Positions 52,125 through 60,721 of a stretch of 64,000 nt of DNA are shown in pieces (positions within the stretch are counted from its first letter, which is position 1; the number at the start of each line of letters is the position of its first letter). The position numbers and the translations under genes were made by a program. Source of the stretch: Bacteroidota bacterium. Lineage in GTDB: Bacteria > Bacteroidota > Bacteroidia > Flavobacteriales > Weeksellaceae. The notes below the pieces were generated by a model that was not told where the DNA came from, did not search any database, and was given only the letters and a program-made list of their open reading frames with translations. Where the stretch lies: contig JAEXAR010000019.1 of the NCBI GenBank assembly GCA_023394415.1, positions 10,703 through 74,702 on the forward strand. Reading direction: 5' to 3'.

Positions 52125-54368
52125 ATGAAAAAAGCAGTTGTTCTTTCCCTTACACTTGGTGCTTTGTTTGCAAATGCACAGGTAAGCGATACTGTAAAAA
52201 CAAGAGACATTGAGCAGGTTACCGTTTCTGCCAGCCGTAAGGTACAGAAAGTGGTAGAAGTACCTGCAACCGTTAATATTATCGGAGCAAAAGATATTGC
52301 CGAATTTTCCGGTTTTAATATCGGTGAAATGGCGTCGCGTACCAAAGGTGTGGATTTCGTGAGAGCCGGCGTTTTAGGAACAGGTATCAACATCAGAGGG
52401 TTTAACTCTGCTTTCAACTCCAAAAACCTTCAGATTACGGATGACCGTGTTTCTACTTTAGTAGCGACAGGTTTACCGTTCGGAACGTTCAGTACTGTAA
52501 TTAAAGAAGATATTGAAAAAGTGGAGATTCTTCTTGGGCCAAACGGAACACTTTACGGACCTAATGCTCACAACGGTTTGGTGAATACCATTTCTAAAAA
52601 CCCTTTCAGATCACAGGGAACTACATTCGCACTTGGTGTTGGTAACCAGAAAGTTTTCACTTCCAGAGTAAGACATGCACAGGCTTTAAGCAATAAATTC
52701 GCCTATAAATTAGCTTTTGAGCATACACAAGGTGAAGAATTCGATTATACAGATTCTGTATACGTTAATAATAAAGCTTATCCTGAATTGGATTTGGACA
52801 GAAATTTTGCTTCAACAAAATTCAACTCACAGTTAAATTTCAAAACCGGTGGTCTTGGTGAATTGATTGCTTACTACGGACACAGTAACAACAATAACCT
52901 TGCGGTAACAAGTGCCGGAAGAAACCAAATCAAAGACTGGAAAATTGATGAATTGCAATTGAAATACGTTCACCCAAGATTTTTCTTAAACGCATACCAT
53001 CAGTGGAGTAATACCGAAGATACTTATGCGATGAACCAGAGAACTCAAAACTATGTTTCTTTTAAAAATGCAGGTTTTTCTGATGAAGAAGCCAGAAGAA
53101 GATCTTTTGATGAGCAGTGGTTTCCGCTTTCGGCAACAACCGGTTTAGCTTTGCAAAGAGGTTCCAGATTTAAAGATGATTCAAAAAGATTTGTTGCAGA
53201 AGGGCAGTATAACAATACTTGGGGCGGCTTAACTTTAATTGGTGGTGCACAGTTCCAAAGAGATATGGCGTTTACAAAACATACTTATATGCTTGATTTT
53301 GATGGACCGATTAATGTAAATCAGTTCGGTGTTTACGGTCAGGCAGAATACAAAGTTGACGGTTGGGGTTTCCTTGCAGCTTTAAGGGTTGATAACCACG
53401 ATTATTATGGAACGAACCTTCTTCCAAAAGCCGCAATTACAAGAAAATTAGGCGACGGAATGTTGAGATTTACTTATGGTAAAGGTATGGCCGTTCCTTC
53501 TATTATGAATCTTGAAGGTTACCTTTTTGGTGGTGTAATTTTGGGTAACGGTGTCGGATTTACTTTGTCTGACGGAAGCAAAATTAAGCCTCTTGAAGTA
53601 GAAACCATCAACTCGTTTGAGGTTGGATATAAAGGTGATTTCAACAAAAAACTTTATGTTGATGTGAACGCTTACTACAATATGTCTGAAAACTTCATCA
53701 GCCCATTAACGAATATTGCAACACAGGGCAGAACAGTTACTCACAGAGGAGATCAACCAATTTCTCAAATTCCGGGAGCAAATCCTGCAGTTTTATTGAC
53801 CTATTCAAACTTTGGTAAAGTAGATACTTACGGTGTTGATTTAGGATTCAATTATTACTTCACCGATGCTTTAAGAGGGGTGTTAAATTATTCTTATTTC
53901 GGTAGAAAATTGGATAAAGCTGATATGTTGAATGACGGAAACAAAGATGGAAAAGTATTGGATACTGACCTTCCAATCAATACACCGGCAAATAAATTTA
54001 CACTTGGTCTTAATTATACAACGCCAACTTGGTTTGGAGCTGTTTACGGAAGATATGTTCAGGATTATGATTTCTTCTCCGGAGTTTCTACAGCAGCTAA
54101 AACCCAGGATTTAGACGGAAACGGAACAATTGATATTCGCGAAAATTCATATTACGCACCGGCAAGAACCTGGAACTATGGTCCGCTTGGAGGTTTCACC
54201 GTGGATATGAATGTTGGACGTAATTTCAGCAACGGAATGACAGTAGGTGTAAATGCTACCAACATTCTGAATGCTGATATCCGCGAGTTTGCAGGTTCAC
54301 CATTCATCAAGAGATTGGTTTCCTTGGAGTTCAAGTATAATGTAGACTTCTTCAAGAACAAAAAATAA
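52125..54368 (+). CDS. TonB-dependent outer membrane receptor
   Basis: A 747-residue receptor from ATG 52125. Signal peptide 1-19 (ending LFANAQ). TonB box region DIEQVTVSASRKVQKVVEVPATVNIIGAKDIAEF, plug domain with GTGINIRGFNSAFNSKNLQITDDRV and VEILLGPNGTLYGPNAHNGLVNTIS, then a 22-strand barrel that ends VSLEFKYNVDFF. There is no carboxypeptidase-like N-terminal domain and no SusD partner, so it resembles receptors for siderophores, vitamins or small compounds rather than glycans. It heads the second unit (receptor, hydrolase, hydroxybutyrate dehydrogenase, CoA-transferase), so it probably imports the ester or oligomer used by that pathway. Confidence 0.93.
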   Translation: MKKAVVLSLTLGALFANAQVSDTVKTRDIEQVTVSASRKVQKVVEVPATVNIIGAKDIAEFSGFNIGEMASRTKGVDFVRAGVLGTGINIRGFNSAFNSKNLQITDDRVSTLVATGLPFGTFSTVIKEDIEKVEILLGPNGTLYGPNAHNGLVNTISKNPFRSQGTTFALGVGNQKVFTSRVRHAQALSNKFAYKLAFEHTQGEEFDYTDSVYVNNKAYPELDLDRNFASTKFNSQLNFKTGGLGELIAYYGHSNNNNLAVTSAGRNQIKDWKIDELQLKYVHPRFFLNAYHQWSNTEDTYAMNQRTQNYVSFKNAGFSDEEARRRSFDEQWFPLSATTGLALQRGSRFKDDSKRFVAEGQYNNTWGGLTLIGGAQFQRDMAFTKHTYMLDFDGPINVNQFGVYGQAEYKVDGWGFLAALRVDNHDYYGTNLLPKAAITRKLGDGMLRFTYGKGMAVPSIMNLEGYLFGGVILGNGVGFTLSDGSKIKPLEVETINSFEVGYKGDFNKKLYVDVNAYYNMSENFISPLTNIATQGRTVTHRGDQPISQIPGANPAVLLTYSNFGKVDTYGVDLGFNYYFTDALRGVLNYSYFGRKLDKADMLNDGNKDGKVLDTDLPINTPANKFTLGLNYTTPTWFGAVYGRYVQDYDFFSGVSTAAKTQDLDGNGTIDIRENSYYAPARTWNYGPLGGFTVDMNVGRNFSNGMTVGVNATNILNADIREFAGSPFIKRLVSLEFKYNVDFFKNKK

Positions 54369-54389
54369 AAATTAGTTTTTCTTCATATT

Positions 54390-55163
54390 ATGGCTTTATT
54401 AAGCATTAATGGGATTGATCTGGACTATGCAGATGTTGGGGAAGGTGATGTTGTAGTACTTCTGCACGGTTTGGGTTCCACAAAAAAAGACTGGGATTTA
54501 CAGATCCCGGTCTTATCCCAAAAATTTAGAGTAATTGCTCCCGATTTTCGTGCACACGGTAATTCCACCAAAGTGCCTTCAGAACAGGGAGTTGAGGAGA
54601 TGACGGAAGATGTTTTTCAGTTACTGAATCAGCTAAATATTTCAAAAGCCAGTTTCGTAGGATTTTCAATGGGAGGAGCAGTTTGCTTTCAGATGGCTCT
54701 TTCTCATCCGGAAATGTTGTGTAAACTCGTAATCGTAAATTCAGGACCGGATTTTAACAGGCCAAATGATGCCGGAGTTGATATTCTTGCAGTAAGAACC
54801 AAGATAATCAAAGAACAGGGATTTATGGCTTTGGCAGAAGCGATTTCGGAAGGAATGTTTCCTGAAGAAAACCAGAAAGCCTGGCGTGAAGATTTTAAAA
54901 ACCGCCTCGTTAACAATGATGAAGACGCTTATCTTAATACATTCGGACAGCTGATGAAATGGGGTTTGGGAGATGATGTTTCTAAAATTACCAATAAAAC
55001 TCTGGTGATAGCTTCTGATTTGGATTATACGCCGGTGGAATACAAAAAAGCATATGTAAATAAGATGCCAGATGCTGAATTGGTGGTGATTGATAACTCC
55101 AGACACGGCATCGTTCTGGATCAGGCTGTACAACTGAATAACGAATTATTAAAATTTTTGTAA
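54390..55163 (+). CDS. Cytoplasmic alpha/beta hydrolase
   Basis: A 257-residue hydrolase without a signal peptide. MALLSINGIDLDYADVGEGDVVVLLHGLGSTKKDWDLQ contains the oxyanion HGLG motif; Ser93 is in the nucleophile elbow VGFSMGGAV; the Asp is in IASDLDYTPV and the His in DNSRHGIVLDQA. It resembles 3-oxoadipate enol-lactonase and related small esterases. It lies 21 bases after the receptor gene and 1 base before the hydroxybutyrate dehydrogenase gene. A role in splitting 3-hydroxybutyrate esters or oligomers inside the cell is inference from this order. Confidence 0.9.
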   Translation: MALLSINGIDLDYADVGEGDVVVLLHGLGSTKKDWDLQIPVLSQKFRVIAPDFRAHGNSTKVPSEQGVEEMTEDVFQLLNQLNISKASFVGFSMGGAVCFQMALSHPEMLCKLVIVNSGPDFNRPNDAGVDILAVRTKIIKEQGFMALAEAISEGMFPEENQKAWREDFKNRLVNNDEDAYLNTFGQLMKWGLGDDVSKITNKTLVIASDLDYTPVEYKKAYVNKMPDAELVVIDNSRHGIVLDQAVQLNNELLKFL

Positions 55164-55164
55164 A

Positions 55165-55935
55165 ATGGCAAGAAATGCAGTGATAACAGGAAGTACCAGC
55201 GGTATCGGTTTGGGAATTGCCACGGCTTTTGCACAACAGGGCTACAATATCATTTTTAATGGTCTTGAAACCAACGGAGCAGAAATTGCCGCAGAAATTG
55301 GTGAAAAATACAATATAAAAACAGCCTTTAAAAATGCTAATTTATTAACGCCTGAAGGTGTGCAGGAGTTGATTGATTTTGCTTATTCAGAATTGGGAAG
55401 TGTTGATATTTTGGTGAATAATGCCGGAATTCAATATGTTTCAAAAATTGAAGATTTTCCAATAGAAAAATACCAGCAAATCATCGCCTTGAATATGAAT
55501 TCAGCGTTCTACAGCAGCAGAGCCGTTTTTGCAAAGATGAAAGAACAGAAATTCGGAAGAATTATCAATGTTTCTTCGGTTCACGGTTTGCGTGCTTCCG
55601 AGTTCAAATCGGCGTATGTTACTGCAAAACACGGTGTTATTGGTTTAACAAAAGTATTGGCTTTGGAAGGAGCACCTTATAACATTACCTGCAATGCGGT
55701 TTGTCCTGGATACGTAAAAACGCCTTTGGTTGAAGGACAAATTAAGGACCAGGCAAAAACCCACGGGATGTCTGAAGATGAGGTGGTAGAAAAGGTTATG
55801 CTAAAAAAACAGGCCGTGAAAAGTTTTGTACCGGTTGAGAAAATTGGAGAAATATGCGTATTTTTAGCTTCAGATAATGCGACTTCAGTTTCCGGAACAT
55901 CATTTACTTTGGACGGAGGCTGGACTGCACAATAA
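55165..55935 (+). CDS. (R)-3-hydroxybutyrate dehydrogenase
   Basis: A 256-residue short-chain dehydrogenase that oxidises (R)-3-hydroxybutyrate to acetoacetate with NAD+. NAD motif GSTSGIGLG and NNAGIQ are present. Catalytic residues are Ser138, Tyr151 and Lys155 (SSVHG, SAYVTAKHG). Compared with the known Pseudomonas fragi enzyme (from memory), the carboxylate-binding residues Gln94, His144, Lys152 and Gln196 are all kept here as Gln90, His140, Lys148 and Gln192, all shifted by four; Trp187 appears as Tyr183. This makes the substrate assignment strong. The gene is followed by both CoA-transferase subunits. Confidence 0.92.
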   Translation: MARNAVITGSTSGIGLGIATAFAQQGYNIIFNGLETNGAEIAAEIGEKYNIKTAFKNANLLTPEGVQELIDFAYSELGSVDILVNNAGIQYVSKIEDFPIEKYQQIIALNMNSAFYSSRAVFAKMKEQKFGRIINVSSVHGLRASEFKSAYVTAKHGVIGLTKVLALEGAPYNITCNAVCPGYVKTPLVEGQIKDQAKTHGMSEDEVVEKVMLKKQAVKSFVPVEKIGEICVFLASDNATSVSGTSFTLDGGWTAQ

Positions 55936-55948
55936 ATTCTAATAAAAA

Positions 55949-56653
55949 ATGATTGACAAGAGAGTAAAAAATGCTGAAGAAGCCATCTCGGGAATCCAAA
56001 GTGGAATGACTCTTATGTTAGGTGGTTTCGGGCTTTGCGGAATTCCTGAACATTGCATTAATGCTTTGGCAGAAAGTAATTTAACAGATCTAACGTGTAT
56101 CTCAAACAATGCCGGAGTTGATGATTTCGGGCTTGGGTTGTTGCTTCAGAAAAGGCAAATTAAAAAAATGATTGCCTCTTATGTTGGCGAAAATGCCGAG
56201 TTTGAAAGGCAAATGCTTTCCGGAGAATTGGATGTAGAATTAACACCACAGGGAACTTTGGCTGAAAAATGTAGGGCAGCACAGGCAGGTATTCCTGCTT
56301 TTTATACACCGGCAGGTTACGGAACCGAGGTTGCGGAAGGTAAGGAAGTGAAAGAATTTCATGGTAAAATGCATATTTTGGAGCATGCTTATGAAGCCGA
56401 ATATTCCATCGTAAAAGCGTGGAAAGGCGATTATACCGGAAATCTGATTTTCAAAGGAACAGCGAGAAATTTCAATCTTCCGATGGCAGGAGCAGCAAAA
56501 ATTACCATTGCTGAAGTAGAAGAACTTGTAGAACCTGGGCAATTAGATCCTAACGAGATCCATATTCCAGGAATCATGGTTCAGAGAATCTTTCAGGGAG
56601 ATCATTATGAGAAAAGAATTGAACGTGTAACCACCAGAAAAAGAGGAGAGTAA
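55949..56653 (+). CDS. scoA: 3-oxoacid CoA-transferase subunit A
   Basis: The alpha subunit (234 residues) of a succinyl-CoA:3-oxoacid CoA-transferase, which turns acetoacetate into acetoacetyl-CoA. VKNAEEAISGIQSGMTLMLGGFGLCGIPEHCINAL carries the subunit A signature GGFGLCGIPE; the C-terminus EIHIPGIMVQRIFQGDHYEKRIE is also typical. It lies 13 bases after the dehydrogenase gene and shares one base with scoB (TAATG). The neighbouring dehydrogenase makes acetoacetate the expected substrate, though acetate CoA-transferases are close relatives. Confidence 0.93.
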   Translation: MIDKRVKNAEEAISGIQSGMTLMLGGFGLCGIPEHCINALAESNLTDLTCISNNAGVDDFGLGLLLQKRQIKKMIASYVGENAEFERQMLSGELDVELTPQGTLAEKCRAAQAGIPAFYTPAGYGTEVAEGKEVKEFHGKMHILEHAYEAEYSIVKAWKGDYTGNLIFKGTARNFNLPMAGAAKITIAEVEELVEPGQLDPNEIHIPGIMVQRIFQGDHYEKRIERVTTRKRGE

Positions 56654-57309
56654 TGTTGACTAAAGAACAAATAGCCAAAAGAATTTCTAAAGAAGTAAGA
56701 GACGGTTATTACGTCAATTTAGGAATCGGAATACCGACGTTAGTTGCTAACTATGTTCCAGAAAGTTTTTCAGTAGATTTTCAGAGTGAAAATGGTGTTC
56801 TGGGAATGGGACCTTTTCCGTATGAAGGAGAAGAAGATGCAGATCTAATCAATGCTGGTAAACAAACCATTACAACGCTTCCGGGTGCTTCATTTTTCGA
56901 TTCTGCTTTCAGTTTTGGGATGATTAGGAGCCAGAAAGTGGATTTAACCATTCTTGGAGCTATGGAAGTTTCTGAAGAAGGTGATATTGCCAGTTGGAAA
57001 ATACCGGGTAAAATGGTGAAAGGAATGGGTGGAGCCATGGATTTGGTAGCCTCTGCCAAGAATATTATTGTAGCGATGATGCACACCAATAAAGCAGGAG
57101 AGAGCAAAGTATTGAAAGAGTGTACATTGCCTTTAACAGGCGTTAAGTGTGTTAAAAAAATTGTTTCAGACCTTGCCGTAATGGAAGTTACCGAAGAGGG
57201 TTTAAAACTTCTAGAAAGAGCTCCCGGAGTTTCGGTAGAAGACATCAAAAAAGCAACTGAAGCAAAATTGATTATAGAAGGAGATATTCCTGAAATGCAG
57301 ATTGATTAA
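56653..57309 (+). CDS. scoB: 3-oxoacid CoA-transferase subunit B
   Basis: The beta subunit, 218 residues. It holds the catalytic glutamate, Glu46 in FQSENGVLGMGPFP, which forms the glutamyl-CoA thioester. YYVNLGIGIPTLVANYVP, GASFFDSAFSFGMIRSQKVDLTILGAMEVSEEGDIASWKIPGKMVKGMGGAMDLV and CTLPLTGVKCVKKIVSDLAVMEV complete the family pattern. Last gene of the receptor unit, closed by a strong terminator. A thiolase to finish the route to acetyl-CoA is not in the window. Confidence 0.94.
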   Translation: MLTKEQIAKRISKEVRDGYYVNLGIGIPTLVANYVPESFSVDFQSENGVLGMGPFPYEGEEDADLINAGKQTITTLPGASFFDSAFSFGMIRSQKVDLTILGAMEVSEEGDIASWKIPGKMVKGMGGAMDLVASAKNIIVAMMHTNKAGESKVLKECTLPLTGVKCVKKIVSDLAVMEVTEEGLKLLERAPGVSVEDIKKATEAKLIIEGDIPEMQID

Positions 57310-57322
57310 ATATTAAATGATA

Positions 57323-57359
57323 AAAAAATCCTTTTCAAAAAATTTGAAAAGGATTTTTT
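57323..57359 (+). terminator. Terminator of the receptor-scoB operon
   Basis: Perfect 17-bp stem (57323-57339 with 57343-57359), A-rich before, T-rich after, 13 bases after the scoB stop. Confidence 0.88.
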
Positions 57360-57454
57360 AATTATAAAAATTACCTCACATTACATTTTATAAAACACAT
57401 AATTGAAACCTTAAACCTTAAACTTGAAACTTGAAACTCGTACTTCGATCTCAA

Positions 57455-58000
57455 TCAAGGCTCAAAACTCTCAAATTTTCCATTTTCGTAAAACAAAACA
57501 ATACGTTTTATTTTATTTTGATGATTATCAGTTAATTGTATTGCATTTTCAATTTTTTTATCTTCTAATCGTTGAGAATCGCTTATAGTTTTTTGCTTTG
57601 GACTTTCATCAGTTTTATAAGATTCTCGCAATGATTCATTTTTATATTCAATAGAATCTCTCATGAGTTGGTCTTCACTTTCTGTGTAGCCAAAATTATC
57701 GTCATCAATCAGGGAAAATAAATCGGGCAGTGAAGTGGATTTTGGTTTTTCTGTTTCAGCTTCTGAAACCGCTTCTTCACTAGGTTGTTTCAGCATTTCT
57801 CCTTCACCTTTTATCAACCAGTCCCATTCCAATTCAGGAAAATGCTCTTTTACTTTAATTAAAAAATCAAGAGAAGGCTTATTTCTCCCGGAAGTGATAT
57901 GGGAAATAGAAGAGCGTTGTACATCTACCGCATCTGCAAATTCTGAAGACGTGAGTTCAGAATATTCTATAATTTTTGAAATTCTATCGTTTAAATTCAT
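57455..58000 (-). CDS. XRE family helix-turn-helix regulator
   Basis: A 181-residue regulator. An XRE HTH fills residues 1-55: LNDRISKIIEYSELTSSEFADAVDVQRSSISHITSGRNKPSLDFLIKVKEHFPELEWDWLIKGEGEM. The WLIKGEGEM ending is common in Bacteroidota XRE proteins. The rest is acidic and mostly disordered, with no known sensor or peptidase domain. Repeated TTTACAAAAGTAAA-like palindromes lie directly upstream of its start, so autoregulation is likely. Target genes are not known; it converges on the scoB operon and follows terC on the same strand. Confidence 0.88.
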   Translation of the reverse strand: MNLNDRISKIIEYSELTSSEFADAVDVQRSSISHITSGRNKPSLDFLIKVKEHFPELEWDWLIKGEGEMLKQPSEEAVSEAETEKPKSTSLPDLFSLIDDDNFGYTESEDQLMRDSIEYKNESLRESYKTDESPKQKTISDSQRLEDKKIENAIQLTDNHQNKIKRIVLFYENGKFESFEP

Positions 58001-58014
58001 TTTGGAAACTGAAA

Positions 58015-58102
58015 TTTACAATTACAAATGTAAAAATTTAATTTACAAAAATGAAATACAAAAGTAAACAAAAGGATTAATTTACATTTTACAAAAGTAA
58101 AA
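58015..58102. promoter_or_regulatory. Operator array upstream of the XRE gene
   Basis: At least three palindromes within 88 bases: TTACA-AA-TGTAA (58022-58033, nested in TTTACA-N8-TGTAAA), TAC-AAAA-GTA (58057-58066), and TTTTAC-AAAA-GTAAAA (58087-58102). Further half-sites TTTACA occur at 58043 and 58081. The cluster lies 15-102 bases before the ATG and fits binding by the XRE dimer. Confidence 0.6.
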
Positions 58103-58124
58103 AACCAACGCTAAAGCATTGGTT
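58103..58124 (-). terminator. Terminator of terC
   Basis: Stem AACCAACGC / GCATTGGTT (one G-T pair) with a TAAA loop; its minus-strand T run overlaps the XRE operator array. Confidence 0.7.
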
Positions 58125-58155
58125 TATAATAAAATATTATATTTATAATTGTAAA

Positions 58156-59247
58156 TTATCGACGATGCTGTTCATCACTTTCTTCATCAAACTTAAGTTT
58201 TCTTTCCTTTTTCTGTTCTGGGAAAAGCAGTGATGTAACAATACTTGTTGCCAAAATTCCAACAATTACAAGCAATGAATGTGAGGTTTCAAATCCCCAA
58301 TCGTCAAGCTGGTGGTGGAAAATCATCTTCAAACCTATAAATGTTAACAGAAACGCAAGACCAAGCTTCAAAAACCTGAATTTATCTATAATTCCTGCTA
58401 ATAAAAAGAACATAGAACGCAAGCCTATAATCGCGAAAATATTGGAGAAGAAAACGATATAAGGGTCTTTTGTAACAGAGAAAATGGCTGGTATACTATC
58501 TACTGCAAATATCAAATCTGTCGCTTCAATAATAAGTAGTACTAAGAAAAGAGGCGTCATTTTCTTTACACCATCGATGGTGACCCAAAATTTCTGTCCT
58601 ACAAAGTGATTATGGACTTTGAAATATTTGTTGGCAAACTTTACAACGGGGTGGTTTTGGGTATCAATCTCTTCATCTTTATCTTTTTCAAGAAACATCT
58701 TAACTCCTGTAATTACTAAGAAACCTCCAAAAACATACATAATCCAACTGAACTTAGCAATCAAAGCAGCACCTACGAAAATGAAGATAAAGCGCATAAT
58801 AATAGCTCCCAAGATTCCCCAGAACAAGACACGGTGGTAATTCTTTTCTGCTACTCCAAACGCTGTAAAGATTAAGATCATTACAAAGATATTATCCACA
58901 GAAAGAGCATATTCTACAATATAACCTGTTAAATATTCTAAACCTAGGTTTTGGTTATATAAATCAATAGAGTGCTCCAAATCATTTGGAATCACTTTTA
59001 TAGGATGCTGATGCTTGGTAATAATGGTTTGCAGTTTTTCAATACTATCAATCCCGTGGAGTAGGTGACCATAAGTGATTAATATAAAATAAAAGCACAT
59101 TGCCAATGTTACCACGGCAAAACTCATTAGTCCGGCTTTCTTCATAGATACAACGCCTCCTGACTTTTTACCCATATTAAGGTCAATAGCCAAAATAATA
59201 ATGATGAAAATAAGGAACCCTCCTAAAAATAAAATTTCACTGTTCAT
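58156..59247 (-). CDS. TerC family integral membrane protein
   Basis: A 363-residue protein with about nine membrane helices. TerC/Alx proteins are linked to tellurite resistance, manganese export and metal loading of exported proteins. The signature is clear: YALSVDNIFVMILIFTAFGV (acidic NxD helix), FWGILGAIIMRFIFIFVGAALI, LFLVLLIIEATDLIFAVDSIPAIFSVTKDPYIVFFSNIFAIIGLRSMFFLLAGI and the loop with MFLEKDKDEEIDTQNHPVVKFANKYFKVHNHFVGQKFWV. The charged C-terminus ends EESDEQHRR. TATCTTTG (59264-59271, minus strand) 16 bases before the ATG is the likely -7 element. The 350-base gap to its left-facing promoter contains AT-rich DNA and no other feature. Confidence 0.92.
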   Translation of the reverse strand: MNSEILFLGGFLIFIIIILAIDLNMGKKSGGVVSMKKAGLMSFAVVTLAMCFYFILITYGHLLHGIDSIEKLQTIITKHQHPIKVIPNDLEHSIDLYNQNLGLEYLTGYIVEYALSVDNIFVMILIFTAFGVAEKNYHRVLFWGILGAIIMRFIFIFVGAALIAKFSWIMYVFGGFLVITGVKMFLEKDKDEEIDTQNHPVVKFANKYFKVHNHFVGQKFWVTIDGVKKMTPLFLVLLIIEATDLIFAVDSIPAIFSVTKDPYIVFFSNIFAIIGLRSMFFLLAGIIDKFRFLKLGLAFLLTFIGLKMIFHHQLDDWGFETSHSLLVIVGILATSIVTSLLFPEQKKERKLKFDEESDEQHRR

Positions 59248-59547
59248 ATAAAAAAAATAAGCGCAAAGATACCAAAACCGAAAGTCTTATAAAAATTTAC
59301 ATAAGTGAAATTAAGTTTTCCTAAATACGTTATTCACAATAGAAATGTTTAATTTTTTTATCTTAAAATGGGATTATATGAGGCTATTAACACTTAAAGT
59401 AACTATGATTTTAAACTTTATATAAAATATATAAGTATCTGATTATTATAATAATTAAAAAATATTATTAAAAATAATTCAATCCACAAAATAATCAACA
59501 GACAAACTGACATTTTGAATTGTTTAATCGATTTACAAAAGTTAATC

Positions 59548-59578
59548 TTTGATATACCATTAAAAAAAATTATTTTTG
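59548..59578 (+). promoter_or_regulatory. Promoter of the M14 peptidase gene
   Basis: TTTG (59548-59551), 19 bases, TATTTTTG (59571-59578): a full match to the consensus, 21 bases before the ATG at 59600. Confidence 0.78.
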
Positions 59579-59599
59579 ATATCTGTAAACAGCCTAAAA

Positions 59600-60706
59600 A
59601 TGAGTTTCGAAAACTTTTACCAGCAAAACCCTAATTTCCCAAACCGTTATATTTCGTCCCAAAGCCTTGAAAATTTTCTACAGAAGAATCTCGGCAATTT
59701 GATTTCAAAAATTGGAACATCATATCTTGGAAAGCCGATTTATAAAATGTCGATTGGTAAAGGTGAAACAAGAATTTTAGCTTGGTCGCAAATGCACGGA
59801 AATGAGAGTAATGCAACTCATGCAATGCTCGATCTCCTTGAAATCTTTAATCATCATCCAGATTTAAAGGAAGAATTGTTTTCAAAGATAACTTTGGATT
59901 TTATATTTATGTTGAATCCTGACGGTGCTGACAAATGGACCAGAAGAAATGCTTTAGACATAGATATGAATCGTGACTATCTGAAACTGTCTAGTAAGGA
60001 ATTTCCTATCTTAAAAAATATCGCAGAAACAGGGAATTATCATTATGCTTTAAATCTACACGAACAAAGAACGATTTTCACGACTGATGGTGAACATCCT
60101 GCAACCTTATCATTTCTCGCGCCTGCCGAAAATTTTGAAAGAGACGTTACAGAAACCCGAAAAAAATCCATGGCCGTAATTTCTGAAATCTATGAGAAGC
60201 TTAAACCTTTAATTCCGAATCAAATCGCAAGGTATAATGATGAGTTCTATCCCACTTCAACAGGAGATAATTTTACCAAAATGGGACTTCCAACTATTCT
60301 GTACGAAGGAGGACATTTCCCGGATGATTATAAAAGAGAAGGAACGCGGAAATATTATACGATTGCACTGTATTATGGTCTTAAAGCTATTGGCGATTTA
60401 AAAGGCAGCTCTGAAAACTTTGAACAATATTTCAACATTCCTGAAAATCAGGAATCTCATTATGATATTATTTACCGAAATGTAAAACTCAACACGAATT
60501 TTGAGTGTATTTTGGATGTTGCAGTGCATTATAAAGAAGTATATCAAGAAGGAAACGATGAAATTTCATTTGTACCAATGGTGATGGAGGTAGGAGATTG
60601 TGGCAAAAAGAAGGGCTGGAAAGAAATCGATTGCACCGGAAAATACTTTAAATGCCACAGAAAATATCCTAAATTGGACGCGGAAGTGGATTTTGAGATT
60701 GTTTAA
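59600..60706 (+). CDS. M14 family zinc carboxypeptidase
   Basis: A 368-residue protein from ATG 59600; a TTG at 59576 lies inside the promoter. No signal peptide, so cytoplasmic. Zinc ligands are visible: ILAWSQMHGNESNATHAMLDLLEIF (HxxE), and His in HYALNLHEQRTIF. The catalytic Glu is in TILYEGGHFPDDYKREGTRKYYT. MLNPDGADKWTRRNALDIDMNRDY is the Arg/Asn-Arg substrate site. The Bacteroidota group of cytoplasmic M14 enzymes has no settled substrate; peptide or peptidoglycan fragments are possible. It is followed by a GNAT gene 15 bases on. Confidence 0.9.
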   Translation: MSFENFYQQNPNFPNRYISSQSLENFLQKNLGNLISKIGTSYLGKPIYKMSIGKGETRILAWSQMHGNESNATHAMLDLLEIFNHHPDLKEELFSKITLDFIFMLNPDGADKWTRRNALDIDMNRDYLKLSSKEFPILKNIAETGNYHYALNLHEQRTIFTTDGEHPATLSFLAPAENFERDVTETRKKSMAVISEIYEKLKPLIPNQIARYNDEFYPTSTGDNFTKMGLPTILYEGGHFPDDYKREGTRKYYTIALYYGLKAIGDLKGSSENFEQYFNIPENQESHYDIIYRNVKLNTNFECILDVAVHYKEVYQEGNDEISFVPMVMEVGDCGKKKGWKEIDCTGKYFKCHRKYPKLDAEVDFEIV

Positions 60707-60721
60707 AAAATCAACTATTTT

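Noticed and set aside
54741..55236. Minus-strand frames opposite the hydrolase and dehydrogenase genes
   Set aside because: Antisense to genes with intact active sites; no signal peptide, motif or start context.
57400..57454. Tandem CTTAAAC/CTTGAAAC-like repeats between scoB and the XRE gene
   Set aside because: Short, imperfect, low-complexity copies; not a CRISPR array and no dyad structure.
59272..59547. Possible small gene between terC and the M14 peptidase
   Set aside because: Very AT-rich with stops in all frames; only the two promoters are supported.
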